From Olsenella sp. KH3B4 (lineage in GTDB: Bacteria > Actinomycetota > Coriobacteriia > Coriobacteriales > Atopobiaceae), in the NCBI GenBank assembly GCA_900111695.1, contig FOHD01000001.1, forward strand, positions 1 through 64,000: 64,000 nucleotides of DNA, read 5' to 3'. Positions 1 through 7,893 of this stretch are shown here, piece after piece. The position numbers were made by a program, and so were the translations under genes. Numbering within the stretch: the stretch's first letter is position 1; every line of letters starts with the position of its first letter. Below the pieces are notes generated by a model, which was not told the origin of the DNA, did no database searches, and saw only the letters and a list, made by a program, of their open reading frames with translations.

Positions 1-90
1 CACGTGGAGCACTCGGGCGATCTCGGACCTCGAGCGCCCGGCGGCATCCATCGACCGTATATCATTCACTGTGTCCAGGGGCACGGTCAT
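1..90 (-). CDS. istA: IS21 family transposase IstA, N-terminal 30 residues
   Basis: Partial gene running off the left edge. The start ATG at 90-88 has GGAGGAG directly upstream (91-97). The 30 visible residues begin MTVPLDTVNDIRSMDAAGRS and continue SRSEIARVLHV, the typical IstA N-terminus, whose helix-turn-helix contributes to binding the element ends. IstA is the DDE recombinase of IS21 elements and works with the AAA+ helper IstB. The catalytic domain is outside the window, so activity cannot be judged. Confidence 0.75.
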   Translation of the reverse strand, partial: MTVPLDTVNDIRSMDAAGRSRSEIARVLHV

Positions 91-266
91 CTCCTCCATC
101 CTTCCCGGGCGGGCTCGCCAAAGTAACCGCCCGGGGAAACCATACGGCGAGGGCCGCGCCCCCGGTCCCCGGGGCGTGGCCCTCCTGCTTAAACTGCTCA
201 GTTTCTCGTGCTCACGGTGCTCATTTCCCAGTGATTACTCGGACCACTTCTTAGTGAACATCAACA
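1..266 (-). mobile_element. IS21-like insertion sequence, 5' end only
   Basis: The minus strand holds the start of an IS21-type transposase with a long untranslated end upstream of it, as in this family. That end contains GC-rich hairpins, for example a perfect 9 bp inverted repeat with arms at 104-112 and 127-135, and short repeated motifs around 190-260. The outer boundary is estimated at about 266, where coding sequence related to L,D-transpeptidase begins. A terminus beginning TGTTGATGTTCACT on the minus strand fits an IS end, but I could not compare the other end or see a target duplication. The rest of the element, including the istB helper gene, lies left of the window. Confidence 0.65.
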
Positions 267-725
267 AACGGTTCCTGGTGGCGAGCAGTTGACTGGGGAG
301 GGTGCTTCTCTGCGGGAAGCTGGCAGGACATGGCTGCAAAGGCGCAGAACTACTGGAGCGCCACCAACTACCTCATCCTTGTTGACTGCACCTCCAACCG
401 TACCGCCGTCTATCAGTGGGACAACGGCTGGTATGCGATACACGAGTGGTATTGCACGACTGGCGCAAACAACTGCACGATGAAGGGTCAGTACACCACC
501 AACCTCAAGGGGTACTCGTTTGGCAGTGGGTTTACCTGCTACTACTACACGCAGTTCTACGGGAACTACCTGTTCCACTCCGTTCTCTACTATCAGAACA
601 GCGACAGGATCATGGATGGTAGGCTTGGCATCAACGCCTCCCACGGCTGCGTGCGCCTTGACATCAACAACGCAAAGTGGATCTATGACAACATTCCTCG
701 AGGAACCAAGGTCGTGACGTACTAG
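267..725 (+). pseudogene. L,D-transpeptidase (YkuD domain), 5' end lost to the IS element
   Basis: The reading frame is open from about 258 (after a TGA at 255, inside the presumed IS end) to the stop at 723-725. From residue KAQNYWSATNYLILVD onward it reads as a YkuD-type L,D-transpeptidase domain. The catalytic motif SHGCVRLDINNAKW is intact near the C-terminus, as is the YTQFYGNYLFHS motif. These enzymes make 3-3 peptidoglycan cross-links or attach proteins to the wall. The first internal ATG (330) gives 131 residues, but no signal peptide or upstream domain remains. Coding-like sequence continues upstream of it (GSWWRAVDWGGCFSAGSWQD). I infer a longer exported enzyme cut by the IS21-like insertion; without export it should not function. 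Confidence 0.7.
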
Positions 726-766
726 CATCGCTCGGTTTCTATTCGTTTCGCTTGGCTGGTTGTCCT

Positions 767-815
767 GAACTCGTCCGGCTGTCTGGAATATCCCGACAGT
801 AGGACGAGTTCTTTT
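767..815 (+). terminator. Rho-independent terminator after the L,D-transpeptidase remnant
   Basis: A 10 bp perfect stem (arms 767-776 and 802-811) encloses a second small stem (CTGTC/GACAG) and is followed by TTTT at 812-815. It ends the transcript of the truncated transpeptidase. The rest of 816-969 shows no gene. Confidence 0.75.
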
Positions 816-969
816 GCAATCATTGCATGAGGACTTCAGGCTGTCCTCATCTTTGAGTTCCTGGTATGGCGAAGCGTTTCCAAACAAAATCTAGTGCTCT
901 GAGGGGATTCTTGAGGCGCTAGCCTTGTCTGGTAACTCTCCTCTCTTATCAAACGGTAAGGAGAACCTC

Positions 970-2328
970 GTGCCTCATGTTTCACGACGCGGCTTTCTTG
1001 CCCTTACAGCTGGCTCTACTTCGCTTCTCTCGCTCCCCAAGGCCGTGCTTGCGGACACTGAAGAAGGCGAAGCTGTCTCTGATGCCCCCGGATCGCCATC
1101 GACAGATTTGTCGGAAGATGCCTCGGAAGACCTGCTCTACCGCATGGAGCATGACCTTCCCGAGAGCTTCCGATACTCAAGCGACAATTCTGATTGTGGG
1201 GACGCCGCTTCCAGTTCAAGCTCAAACTCAATTTCAAGCTCCCTTCGTCTGAGGAGCGTCTCCTCTGGGGATGCGTGGTCCGAGACCGATGGTGGCTACC
1301 TTTCCTCAAATGGCTCGCTCATTCCCCATGCCGTCGCCAAAGGCATCGACGTGTCTGAGCACCAAGGGAAGATCGACTGGGATTCCGTTAAGGATGCGGG
1401 CATCGACTTCGCCATTCTCCGCTGTAGCTATGGCTGGCCAGATGACGTGACCTCTGCGAAGCAGCATGACAAGGAGTTTGCACGTAATGCCTCGGAATGC
1501 GAACGCGTGGGTATTCCATACGGTATCTACCATTACTCCTACGCAATCGGCGTTACCTCGGCGGAGCAGGAGGCGCGCTACCTTCTCGCTTCGATGGGCG
1601 ATGCCTCCCCATCGCTTCCCATCTATTACGACCTTGAAGACGTTACCTTGCCGTATGGCGACGCCTCGTTACTGGGAGACATGGCCACACGATTCTGCGA
1701 AGCCGTTAAGGCTGCTGGGTATACCCCTGGGGTCTATGCAAACCTCAACTGGTGGAACAACTATCTTACCGATCCACGCTTTGAAAACTGGTCGCGATGG
1801 GTTGCCCAATACAACTATAGGTGTGACTACACGGGTGGCTATCGATATTGGCAATGTACCTCTTCGGGAAAAGTAAGCGGCGTTCCTGAGAACGTGGACA
1901 TCGACTTTCTCCTGCGGCGAGACTCGGTTACCGTACACCGGCTCTACAACCCATATTCAGGGGAGCACCTCTACACGCTGGACTCAGACGAGAAGGATAA
2001 CCTCACTGCAGTTGGCTGGCGCTATGAGGGAACTGGCTGGTATGCGCCGACCTCAGGCGATAGTGTCCTGCGCCTCTACAACCCCTATAACGGCGAGCAC
2101 CTCTATACCGTTGACGAGTCGGAGTACGAGAGTCTCCAGGAGATAGGCTGGAAGGGGGAGGGGCTTGCCTGGCATACATCCGTGCCCACCTCCGGCGAGC
2201 CGCTCTTCCGACAGTTCAACCCCTATGAAACGGTAGGGACCCACAACTACACGCTGAGCGCCTCGGAAAGGGACTCCCTCGTGCCCCTCGGTTGGAGGGA
2301 CGAGGGTGTAGCTTGGTATGGAGCCTGA
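970..2328 (+). CDS. Exported GH25 muramidase with C-terminal triple-repeat module
   Basis: 452 residues from a GTG start at 970, chosen because AAGGAG lies at 958-963, 6 nt upstream; a TTG at 925 in the same frame has no comparable site. The N-terminus SRRGFLALTAG plus a hydrophobic stretch ending VLAD resembles a twin-arginine signal peptide. After a Ser-rich linker, residues about 125-320 form a glycoside hydrolase 25 domain (GIDVSEHQGKIDW; YYDLEDV with the acidic residues; NVDIDFL). GH25 enzymes cut the MurNAc-GlcNAc bond of peptidoglycan. Residues 322-452 are three RLYNPYSGEHLYT-type repeats, probably a wall- or glycan-binding module. First of three consecutive wall hydrolase genes on the same strand. 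Confidence 0.88.
   Translation: MPHVSRRGFLALTAGSTSLLSLPKAVLADTEEGEAVSDAPGSPSTDLSEDASEDLLYRMEHDLPESFRYSSDNSDCGDAASSSSSNSISSSLRLRSVSSGDAWSETDGGYLSSNGSLIPHAVAKGIDVSEHQGKIDWDSVKDAGIDFAILRCSYGWPDDVTSAKQHDKEFARNASECERVGIPYGIYHYSYAIGVTSAEQEARYLLASMGDASPSLPIYYDLEDVTLPYGDASLLGDMATRFCEAVKAAGYTPGVYANLNWWNNYLTDPRFENWSRWVAQYNYRCDYTGGYRYWQCTSSGKVSGVPENVDIDFLLRRDSVTVHRLYNPYSGEHLYTLDSDEKDNLTAVGWRYEGTGWYAPTSGDSVLRLYNPYNGEHLYTVDESEYESLQEIGWKGEGLAWHTSVPTSGEPLFRQFNPYETVGTHNYTLSASERDSLVPLGWRDEGVAWYGA
1933..2325 (+). repeat. Triple-repeat module (131 aa) of the GH25 enzyme
   Basis: Three protein repeats of about 45, 45 and 41 residues. Repeats 1 and 2 begin RLYNPYSGEHLYT and RLYNPYNGEHLYT. Repeat 3 is a variant, RQFNPYETVGTHNYT, ending GVAWYGA. 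This resembles the repeat I know as DUF5648 (name from memory). It is C-terminal here. Confidence 0.85.
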
Positions 2329-2404
2329 GAAGCGCCAGGAACCAAATGCTCCGAGCTGGTACCATTATCCCTACGTGCATTTCTAAACAAGTTGGGGGAT
2401 CAGC

Positions 2405-3475
2405 ATGGGGCGTCGTTTCCTTCGTGCGTGTGCGTGTTGGGGCGTAGCATTGGTTCTGGCTGTCGGGGTGTCGCTTGGCGTTCATGCCGACAGGGCTTTC
2501 GCCGGTGAGCCACTCCAGTCCGTCGCGATGTGGCGGGTCTACAATCCTTACTCCGGTGAGCACCTCTATACTGCCCAGTCTGGGGAGGTGGCACATCTCA
2601 GCTCGCTAGGTTGGAGATACGAGGGCATCGGCTGGTATGCTCCTGTGGAATCCTCCACACCGGTCTACAGGCTCTACAATCCTTATTCCGGGGACCATCA
2701 CTACACGGTTGACAGCGGTGAGCGTAATCACCTCGTTTCTCTTGGTTGGATCTATGAGGGGGTTGCCTGGTACTCAGACGACAACCAAGGTGTCCCGCTT
2801 TTCAGGCAGTTCAATCCCTATGTCTCCATTGGCACCCACAACTATACCACCTCGAAGAGCGAGAACGACTACCTCGCCTCGATCGGGTGGAGACCCGAGA
2901 GTGTTGCTTGGTATGGGGTGGACTCGGTTCACGTTGGCACCGTGGTCAACTGCACTCCGTTTATGGGTGATAGCAGAAACTCGCAGGAACAGGTAACATC
3001 TCATCTTAAGGCGCAGCTCAAGGCACGCGGCAGGGAGTTCCCCTCGGAAGTCTATGCTTCATATGGTGCAGCTACTGCAGATGAGTTCATCGCTCGACTC
3101 TTTGAGGCTGCAACCGCAGAGGGCGTTCGTCCTGATGTCATGTATGCTCAGGCGATGCTTGAGACCGGATACCTTTCCTTTGGTGGAGCCGTCAAGCCAG
3201 AGCAGTGCAACTTCTGCGGGCTTGGCGCAACCGACTCTGGTGATGTGCCTGCAAGTTTCTCCTCCGTTTACGAGGGATTCCTCGCTCAGGCCCAGCATCT
3301 TCGTGCCTATTCTGGGAAGGCCCCGCTCTCGAGCACCATCGTCGATCCGCGCTATTCGACGTGGCTTTTTGGCAGATCCAGCACTGCTGCGGGAACCATC
3401 GAGGGCCTATCTGGCACCTGGGCAACGGATACCAGCTACGGCTTCAAGATCCTGACTATTCTCAATAGCATTTAA
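2405..3475 (+). CDS. Exported N-acetylglucosaminidase with N-terminal triple-repeat module
   Basis: 356 residues. The ATG at 2405 follows GGGGGATC. A Sec-type signal peptide (about 1-32: arginines, hydrophobic core, ADRAFA) is followed directly by the triple repeat (residues 42-172). Residues about 200-356 form a glucosaminidase domain of the LytG/FlgJ/AcmA type: EFIARLFEAATAEGV, then DVMYAQAMLETGYLSFGG with the probable catalytic Glu in LETGYL, then YSTWLFG and YGFKILTILNSI. Such enzymes cut the GlcNAc-MurNAc bond. The module lies before the catalytic domain, the reverse of the upstream GH25 gene. 76 nt after the GH25 stop, so co-transcription is plausible. Confidence 0.87.
   Translation: MGRRFLRACACWGVALVLAVGVSLGVHADRAFAGEPLQSVAMWRVYNPYSGEHLYTAQSGEVAHLSSLGWRYEGIGWYAPVESSTPVYRLYNPYSGDHHYTVDSGERNHLVSLGWIYEGVAWYSDDNQGVPLFRQFNPYVSIGTHNYTTSKSENDYLASIGWRPESVAWYGVDSVHVGTVVNCTPFMGDSRNSQEQVTSHLKAQLKARGREFPSEVYASYGAATADEFIARLFEAATAEGVRPDVMYAQAMLETGYLSFGGAVKPEQCNFCGLGATDSGDVPASFSSVYEGFLAQAQHLRAYSGKAPLSSTIVDPRYSTWLFGRSSTAAGTIEGLSGTWATDTSYGFKILTILNSI
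2528..2920 (+). repeat. Triple-repeat module (131 aa) of the glucosaminidase
   Basis: Repeats 1 and 2 carry RVYNPYSGEHLYT and RLYNPYSGDHHYT. Repeat 3 is the variant RQFNPYVSIGTHNYT ending SVAWYGV. Same length as the module in the GH25 gene. Confidence 0.85.
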
Positions 3476-3527
3476 TCGGGCTAACCTGTGACCTGCTCAT
3501 ATGAAAAGAAGGAAGTAACGTCTGTCA

Positions 3528-5198
3528 ATGCTCATATTGAAAAACCCGACCAACCTTGTTCTTGCTGGTATTTCCGCTTCGGCCCTGACCCTTGGGATCC
3601 TATTCGCTCCCGCGCCAGCTGTTGCCGAAGAGGCAGAGGCACCCGTGGAGACCGTATCGGCCGGCGTCCTTGAGAGTGATTTCTCTGCCCAAGCCTCTGA
3701 CCCTTCCGCTGCAAGGCTAGATTCCTCTGCCAGCAACAACGCCGTTGCCGAAGATGCCGCCTCCTCCGCCTCTCCAGATTCGTCAGGGTCCATGGCAAGC
3801 GGTCTGACAAAGGCCGACCAGACTGATGGCGTCGACGCTGTTGCGAAGTCCAAGGACGCTCTTGGTTCAGAGGCTTCTGGTCAGCGCGATGCTGCCTCTT
3901 CGGCAGAGTATGCCATCGCCGGTCAGGCCTCGGAATCCGCCACCGCCACTTCGGCTGCCGTTGCGAATTCCCTGGCTGTGTCCCCGTCTTCGAGCACAAA
4001 CTCAAAGGAGTCCTCGAAGGTCCCGGTGTATCGTCTTTACAACCCCTATACTGGCGAGCATCTCTTTACGGAGGCATCGAGCGAGGCAACGAACCTCATC
4101 CCGCTCGGCTGGCAGGGAGAGTCCGTGGCGTGGTTTGTTCCGGGGTCCTCCTCAACCAAGGCATTCAGGCTATACAACCCCTATACCGGGGAGCACCACT
4201 ACACCACCAACGCCGACGAGTACAATTACCTCGCTACCATCGGGTGGAGGCAGGAAGGCTCCTCCTGGCTTTCTTCTGACGAGGAGGAAGTGCCCATCTA
4301 CAGGCTCTTCAACCCCTATGCTAAGCGATACACCCACCACTTCACGAAGGATGAGGCAGAGTACAACTATCTTGCGACCCTTGGATGGCAAAAGGAGAAC
4401 ATCGCCTGGTACGGGGCTTCTGTTCCTTCGGATGGCTGGTTTGTCACCTCTAACGGCGACGAGCTAGACATACAAGACGGCGTTGTGATGTCGGACAAGG
4501 TGGTGAGCAACAAGTCTGGTCAGAAGCGCTACCTCACCTCGGCGGGTTTCGTTGCCAAGGGGTCGACGTGGTCGTCCCCCTCAAACGGCTGCACATACGT
4601 CACGTCTTCCGATGGGACGATTACGCAGACAATCAACCCGAGGGCGGGACTTGACTACTGCTGGCTCAAGGACTCGTCCTATTGGTCCGGTGCTGGCGTG
4701 GTCAAAGAGCTGCTCATGAACAAGCACTACTCAAAGGGTCGCTATGGACAGTCAATCTCGAAGATTGTCATCCATCACAACGCGGGCAATCTCTCGACTG
4801 AGAGCATCTATCAAACTTGGCAGACAAGGGCGGCGTCTGCGCATTACCAGGTCGAAGGTAACGGCACGGTCGGCCAGCTGGTTCTCGATTGCGACACGGC
4901 GTGGCAGGCGGGCAACTGGACCATCAATATCCAGACAATCGGCATCGAGCACGCGGACTACGTTGACTCCAATGGTCGGTGGCGCATGACCAAGGCAACC
5001 ATCAATTCGGGTGCACGACTCGTTGCGGCGCTCTGCCTGCAGTACAAACTCGGCAGGCCCCAGTGGGGAGTCAACATGGTTGGACACAACGAGTGCACCT
5101 CCACGGAGTGCCCTGCCTCGCTCGCAGTGGGAGGCTCGCAGCACGACGAGTACGTTGCCAAGGCCCAGGAGTGGTACGACAAGCTCTCGAGACTCTAG
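3528..5198 (+). CDS. Exported N-acetylmuramoyl-L-alanine amidase with central triple-repeat module
   Basis: 556 residues; ATG at 3528 with AGAAGGAAG upstream. Signal peptide about 1-33 (hydrophobic, ending PAPAVAEE). Residues 34-160 are Ala/Ser-rich and probably disordered. The triple repeat covers residues 165-297. After a linker domain, residues about 405-556 are an Amidase_2 (PGRP-like) fold: KIVIHHNAG with a zinc-binding His, SAHYQVEGNGTVGQLV, IGIEHAD, and GHNECTSTECP with the other His and a Cys ligand. It would cut the MurNAc-L-Ala amide bond. With its two upstream neighbours the locus encodes three different peptidoglycan-cutting chemistries. Confidence 0.88.
   Translation: MLILKNPTNLVLAGISASALTLGILFAPAPAVAEEAEAPVETVSAGVLESDFSAQASDPSAARLDSSASNNAVAEDAASSASPDSSGSMASGLTKADQTDGVDAVAKSKDALGSEASGQRDAASSAEYAIAGQASESATATSAAVANSLAVSPSSSTNSKESSKVPVYRLYNPYTGEHLFTEASSEATNLIPLGWQGESVAWFVPGSSSTKAFRLYNPYTGEHHYTTNADEYNYLATIGWRQEGSSWLSSDEEEVPIYRLFNPYAKRYTHHFTKDEAEYNYLATLGWQKENIAWYGASVPSDGWFVTSNGDELDIQDGVVMSDKVVSNKSGQKRYLTSAGFVAKGSTWSSPSNGCTYVTSSDGTITQTINPRAGLDYCWLKDSSYWSGAGVVKELLMNKHYSKGRYGQSISKIVIHHNAGNLSTESIYQTWQTRAASAHYQVEGNGTVGQLVLDCDTAWQAGNWTINIQTIGIEHADYVDSNGRWRMTKATINSGARLVAALCLQYKLGRPQWGVNMVGHNECTSTECPASLAVGGSQHDEYVAKAQEWYDKLSRL
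4020..4418 (+). repeat. Triple-repeat module (133 aa) of the amidase
   Basis: Repeats 1 and 2 are RLYNPYTGEHLFT and RLYNPYTGEHHYT. Repeat 3 is RLFNPYAKRYTHHFT ending NIAWYGA. Same 1-2-variant order as in the other modules, placed mid-protein. Confidence 0.85.
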
Positions 5199-5220
5199 CG
5201 ATAGCTTAGCAGCGATAAAA

Positions 5221-5260
5221 GAAAGCGCGCCTGGCGAAGGGATTCGCCAGGCGCGCTTTC
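5221..5260. terminator. Bidirectional terminator between the amidase and glycosyltransferase genes
   Basis: A perfect 17 bp inverted repeat (5221-5237 and 5244-5260) with loop AGGGAT lies between convergent genes, directly before the minus-strand stop at 5262. On the minus strand the stem is followed by TTTTATC, a U-rich tail. Confidence 0.85.
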
Positions 5261-5261
5261 G

Positions 5262-7697
5262 TTAGAAGCTCCAGTACGTATCGAGCGGCTCGTATGAGCG
5301 AAGGAGTGGGCTGTAATATGGGTCGCCCAAACCGTAGTAATCCGACCAACGCTCCCGCATGATGCCCACCTCGTGGGCAAAACGCTTGACTCGACTGGTG
5401 GAGTAGTCCGAGCCCCTCGAGACGGACTCGAAGTGCGTGAGTGCCACCTGAGGCGTGTACACCACGAGCAGCCCCATCTCCCTCAGTTTGAGGCAGAAGT
5501 CAACATCGTTGAAGGCGACGGCAAGCGATTCGTCAAGCCCGCCGACCTCCTCGAAGAGGGCTCTACTCACCATGAGGCATGCGCCGGTTACCGCAGAGAG
5601 GTCCTGCTCGCACTCAATGAGGTTGCAGTATCCGTGGTCGCTCTCAGGGAGGTCGATGCCAAAGTGGTTGGCGCAGCTCCCGCTTACGATGACGCCGGCA
5701 TGCTGGATGGTGTTGTCAGGGTAGAGAAGGCGCGCGCCCACAGCCCCTACGTCCTTGCGCGAGGCGAGGCCCAACATCCGCTCTAGCCAGTCGGACGTCC
5801 TAAGCTCCATGTCGTTGTTGAGGAGTAGGAGATACTCGCCGTCCGATTCCCGTGCGCCAAAGTTTATGAGACCGGAGTAGTTGAAGCCGCCCTGTCCCTT
5901 CCACGTCGCAATGCGCACGCGCCCCTGGCTCTCGCGTTGCACGCGATCGTAGTACGAGAAGGTCTCCTCGCGCTCGCTGTTGTTCTCGATGACAACCACT
6001 TGATAGTTGTCATAGGTGGATTTCGAAAGGATGGAGTCCACGCAACGCCCGAGTAGTTCGACGTGGTCGCGCGAGGGAATGAGTATGGATACGCGCGGGT
6101 TGGATGCGGGTGGCCTATGGAACACATGGTAGGAGAAGGGCCTTTCGCCTTCACCTACCTCTGCGTCAACTCCAATCCGCTGGAAGTGCGCCCTCACGGC
6201 AGCCATGCCGGCCTCCTGGGCGTAATCCTTTGCGCCCTCATTGGTTGCGGTGGACGTCTCCCACATGCGCCAGTGATAGAGAACGCGAGGCACGTGCGTC
6301 ACGCGACGAGCCTTCTCCACTGCCTGTAATGTGAGGTGGTGGTCCTGGGCGCCGTCATATTCGGGGTTGTCGAACTCCAACCTCATCAGGAGGCTGCGAC
6401 GCACGGCAAGCATGTGGCAGATGTAGTTCTTGCAGGTGAGGAGGTCGATCTCGAGCTGCGGCTTGAGGAACGGCCATACGTGTCTGCCGGTGGGGTCGAT
6501 TTTGTCCTCATCGCAGTAGAGGACGTCCGTCTCCGGCGTAGTGTTCACGGCTTCCGTGTAGTGGAAGAAGAGGTCTGGCTCGATTGTGTCGTCGTGGTCG
6601 ACGAAGCCAACGAAGTCACCAGTCGCCGACCTTATGCCTGCGGCCGTGTTGAGTGTGATGCCCAGGTTCTTCTCGAGCGTGACACAGCGTATCCTTGCGT
6701 CCGATGCGACGGCGTCTGCAACCTGGCTTGCAAGCCCCTTGTCCTCGGGTGATGCATTGACGAGGATAAGCTCCCAGTGTGAGTACGACTGGTCGACGAA
6801 TCCCGCCACGAGGTCCTCGAACTGCTCATGTGTGGTGTGAAACAGTGGCACCACGACACTCCAGGTGACCTCGTTATCAAAGCGGACTACACTCTGGAGA
6901 CGCAGCTCCCAGGGTTGAACTCGCTGGCCTTGGAACCACTCGTTGTAGTAGGGGTCGCGATCGGCAGACATCGTGAGGACCTCGGTGTCGTGGATCAGGC
7001 TGTCCAGGTCGGGCTTGGCAAGCTCGAAGAACGTGTGCTGGTGAGGGTCTGCCTTGTCCCAGGCGTCGAAGATAACGGTTCGGTTGTCTCGTGGCAAAAC
7101 GGCCGAGAAGACCGTCTCCCGGAACTTGACTGTACCCGAAAAACGAGAGTCAAACTGCTGAGAGCCCATGAGCGTAGGAGCGGGGTCAATGATGTTAAGC
7201 GACTGGTCGCAAATGCGTATCGCAACCTCGCCGTCCTCTCGCCAAGGCACGCGAACGGCGACTCTGACGATTGCCTTGCCCCTGTCGGGAATCGCCTTCT
7301 TGATGAAGATCGTGGAGAAGAGGAACGCGTGGCCGAGATCGTAGTCGCGAATGCGTGCGGTAAGGTCGCGATGCATTCGATAGTTCACGCGAGACTGCCA
7401 CTTGGCGTCGCTGAAGCTCATGGTCGCAGAGCCTACTTCACGCCAGGCGTCACGATCTGTAATCGGCCAGTCCGATGCGAAGAGCGTGTAGGTTACAGTC
7501 GAGGCGCCAGAGTGCTCGTCGATGAGAACCACGACTGCTTCCGTTGGCGTATCCCGGAAGACCTTTGCTGGGACATTGTTGCCCTTGTCGTCCTGTGCAG
7601 TAATGTCGAGAAGGGCATCTTCCGGAATCCCATCTATGGATACCAGCTGGTAGATCTTCTCCACATGCCTGCAGATGCCCAATGAGTTGATGTTCAC
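5262..7697 (-). CDS. Large two-domain GT2 family glycosyltransferase
   Basis: 811 residues if it starts at GTG 7697, which has AAGGTGG 5 nt upstream. The frame stays open to about 8012, but that part looks non-coding and would overlap the divergent gene. Residues about 1-270 form an N-terminal beta-rich region with no recognised family. Two GT-A domains follow: about 275-480 (WSVVVPLFHT; DFVGFVDHDDTIEPD with a DHDD metal motif; NYICHMLAVRR) and about 535-800 (PRVSILIPSRDH; EYLLLLNNDMELRTSDW; GACLMVSRALFEEVGG; AFNDVDFCLKL). The second resembles rhamnosyltransferases of surface polysaccharide synthesis. No signal peptide or membrane segment is evident. It probably builds a wall glycopolymer; donor and acceptor are unknown. 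Confidence 0.8.
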   Translation of the reverse strand: MNINSLGICRHVEKIYQLVSIDGIPEDALLDITAQDDKGNNVPAKVFRDTPTEAVVVLIDEHSGASTVTYTLFASDWPITDRDAWREVGSATMSFSDAKWQSRVNYRMHRDLTARIRDYDLGHAFLFSTIFIKKAIPDRGKAIVRVAVRVPWREDGEVAIRICDQSLNIIDPAPTLMGSQQFDSRFSGTVKFRETVFSAVLPRDNRTVIFDAWDKADPHQHTFFELAKPDLDSLIHDTEVLTMSADRDPYYNEWFQGQRVQPWELRLQSVVRFDNEVTWSVVVPLFHTTHEQFEDLVAGFVDQSYSHWELILVNASPEDKGLASQVADAVASDARIRCVTLEKNLGITLNTAAGIRSATGDFVGFVDHDDTIEPDLFFHYTEAVNTTPETDVLYCDEDKIDPTGRHVWPFLKPQLEIDLLTCKNYICHMLAVRRSLLMRLEFDNPEYDGAQDHHLTLQAVEKARRVTHVPRVLYHWRMWETSTATNEGAKDYAQEAGMAAVRAHFQRIGVDAEVGEGERPFSYHVFHRPPASNPRVSILIPSRDHVELLGRCVDSILSKSTYDNYQVVVIENNSEREETFSYYDRVQRESQGRVRIATWKGQGGFNYSGLINFGARESDGEYLLLLNNDMELRTSDWLERMLGLASRKDVGAVGARLLYPDNTIQHAGVIVSGSCANHFGIDLPESDHGYCNLIECEQDLSAVTGACLMVSRALFEEVGGLDESLAVAFNDVDFCLKLREMGLLVVYTPQVALTHFESVSRGSDYSTSRVKRFAHEVGIMRERWSDYYGLGDPYYSPLLRSYEPLDTYWSF

Positions 7698-7893
7698 GAA
7701 TGCCACCTTGTAGACGTTCGGGTCTAGATGCGTTACTCGATTATACGTTTGCTGTGCCCGTGGGCGGATAGGCGAGCGTTGCGTTTGTTCCGCTTGCCGG
7801 CAATTCCGATACTTACCGGGCGCTTCGCATAGAGGCATTCTCGATGGGATAACATGATCATGTTTCGAGTTTACGTAAAGGTTGGTGGTCTTC

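Noticed and set aside
925..969. TTG start for the GH25 gene at 925
   Set aside because: AAGGAG lies just before GTG 970, and only that start puts the twin-arginine signal at the N-terminus.
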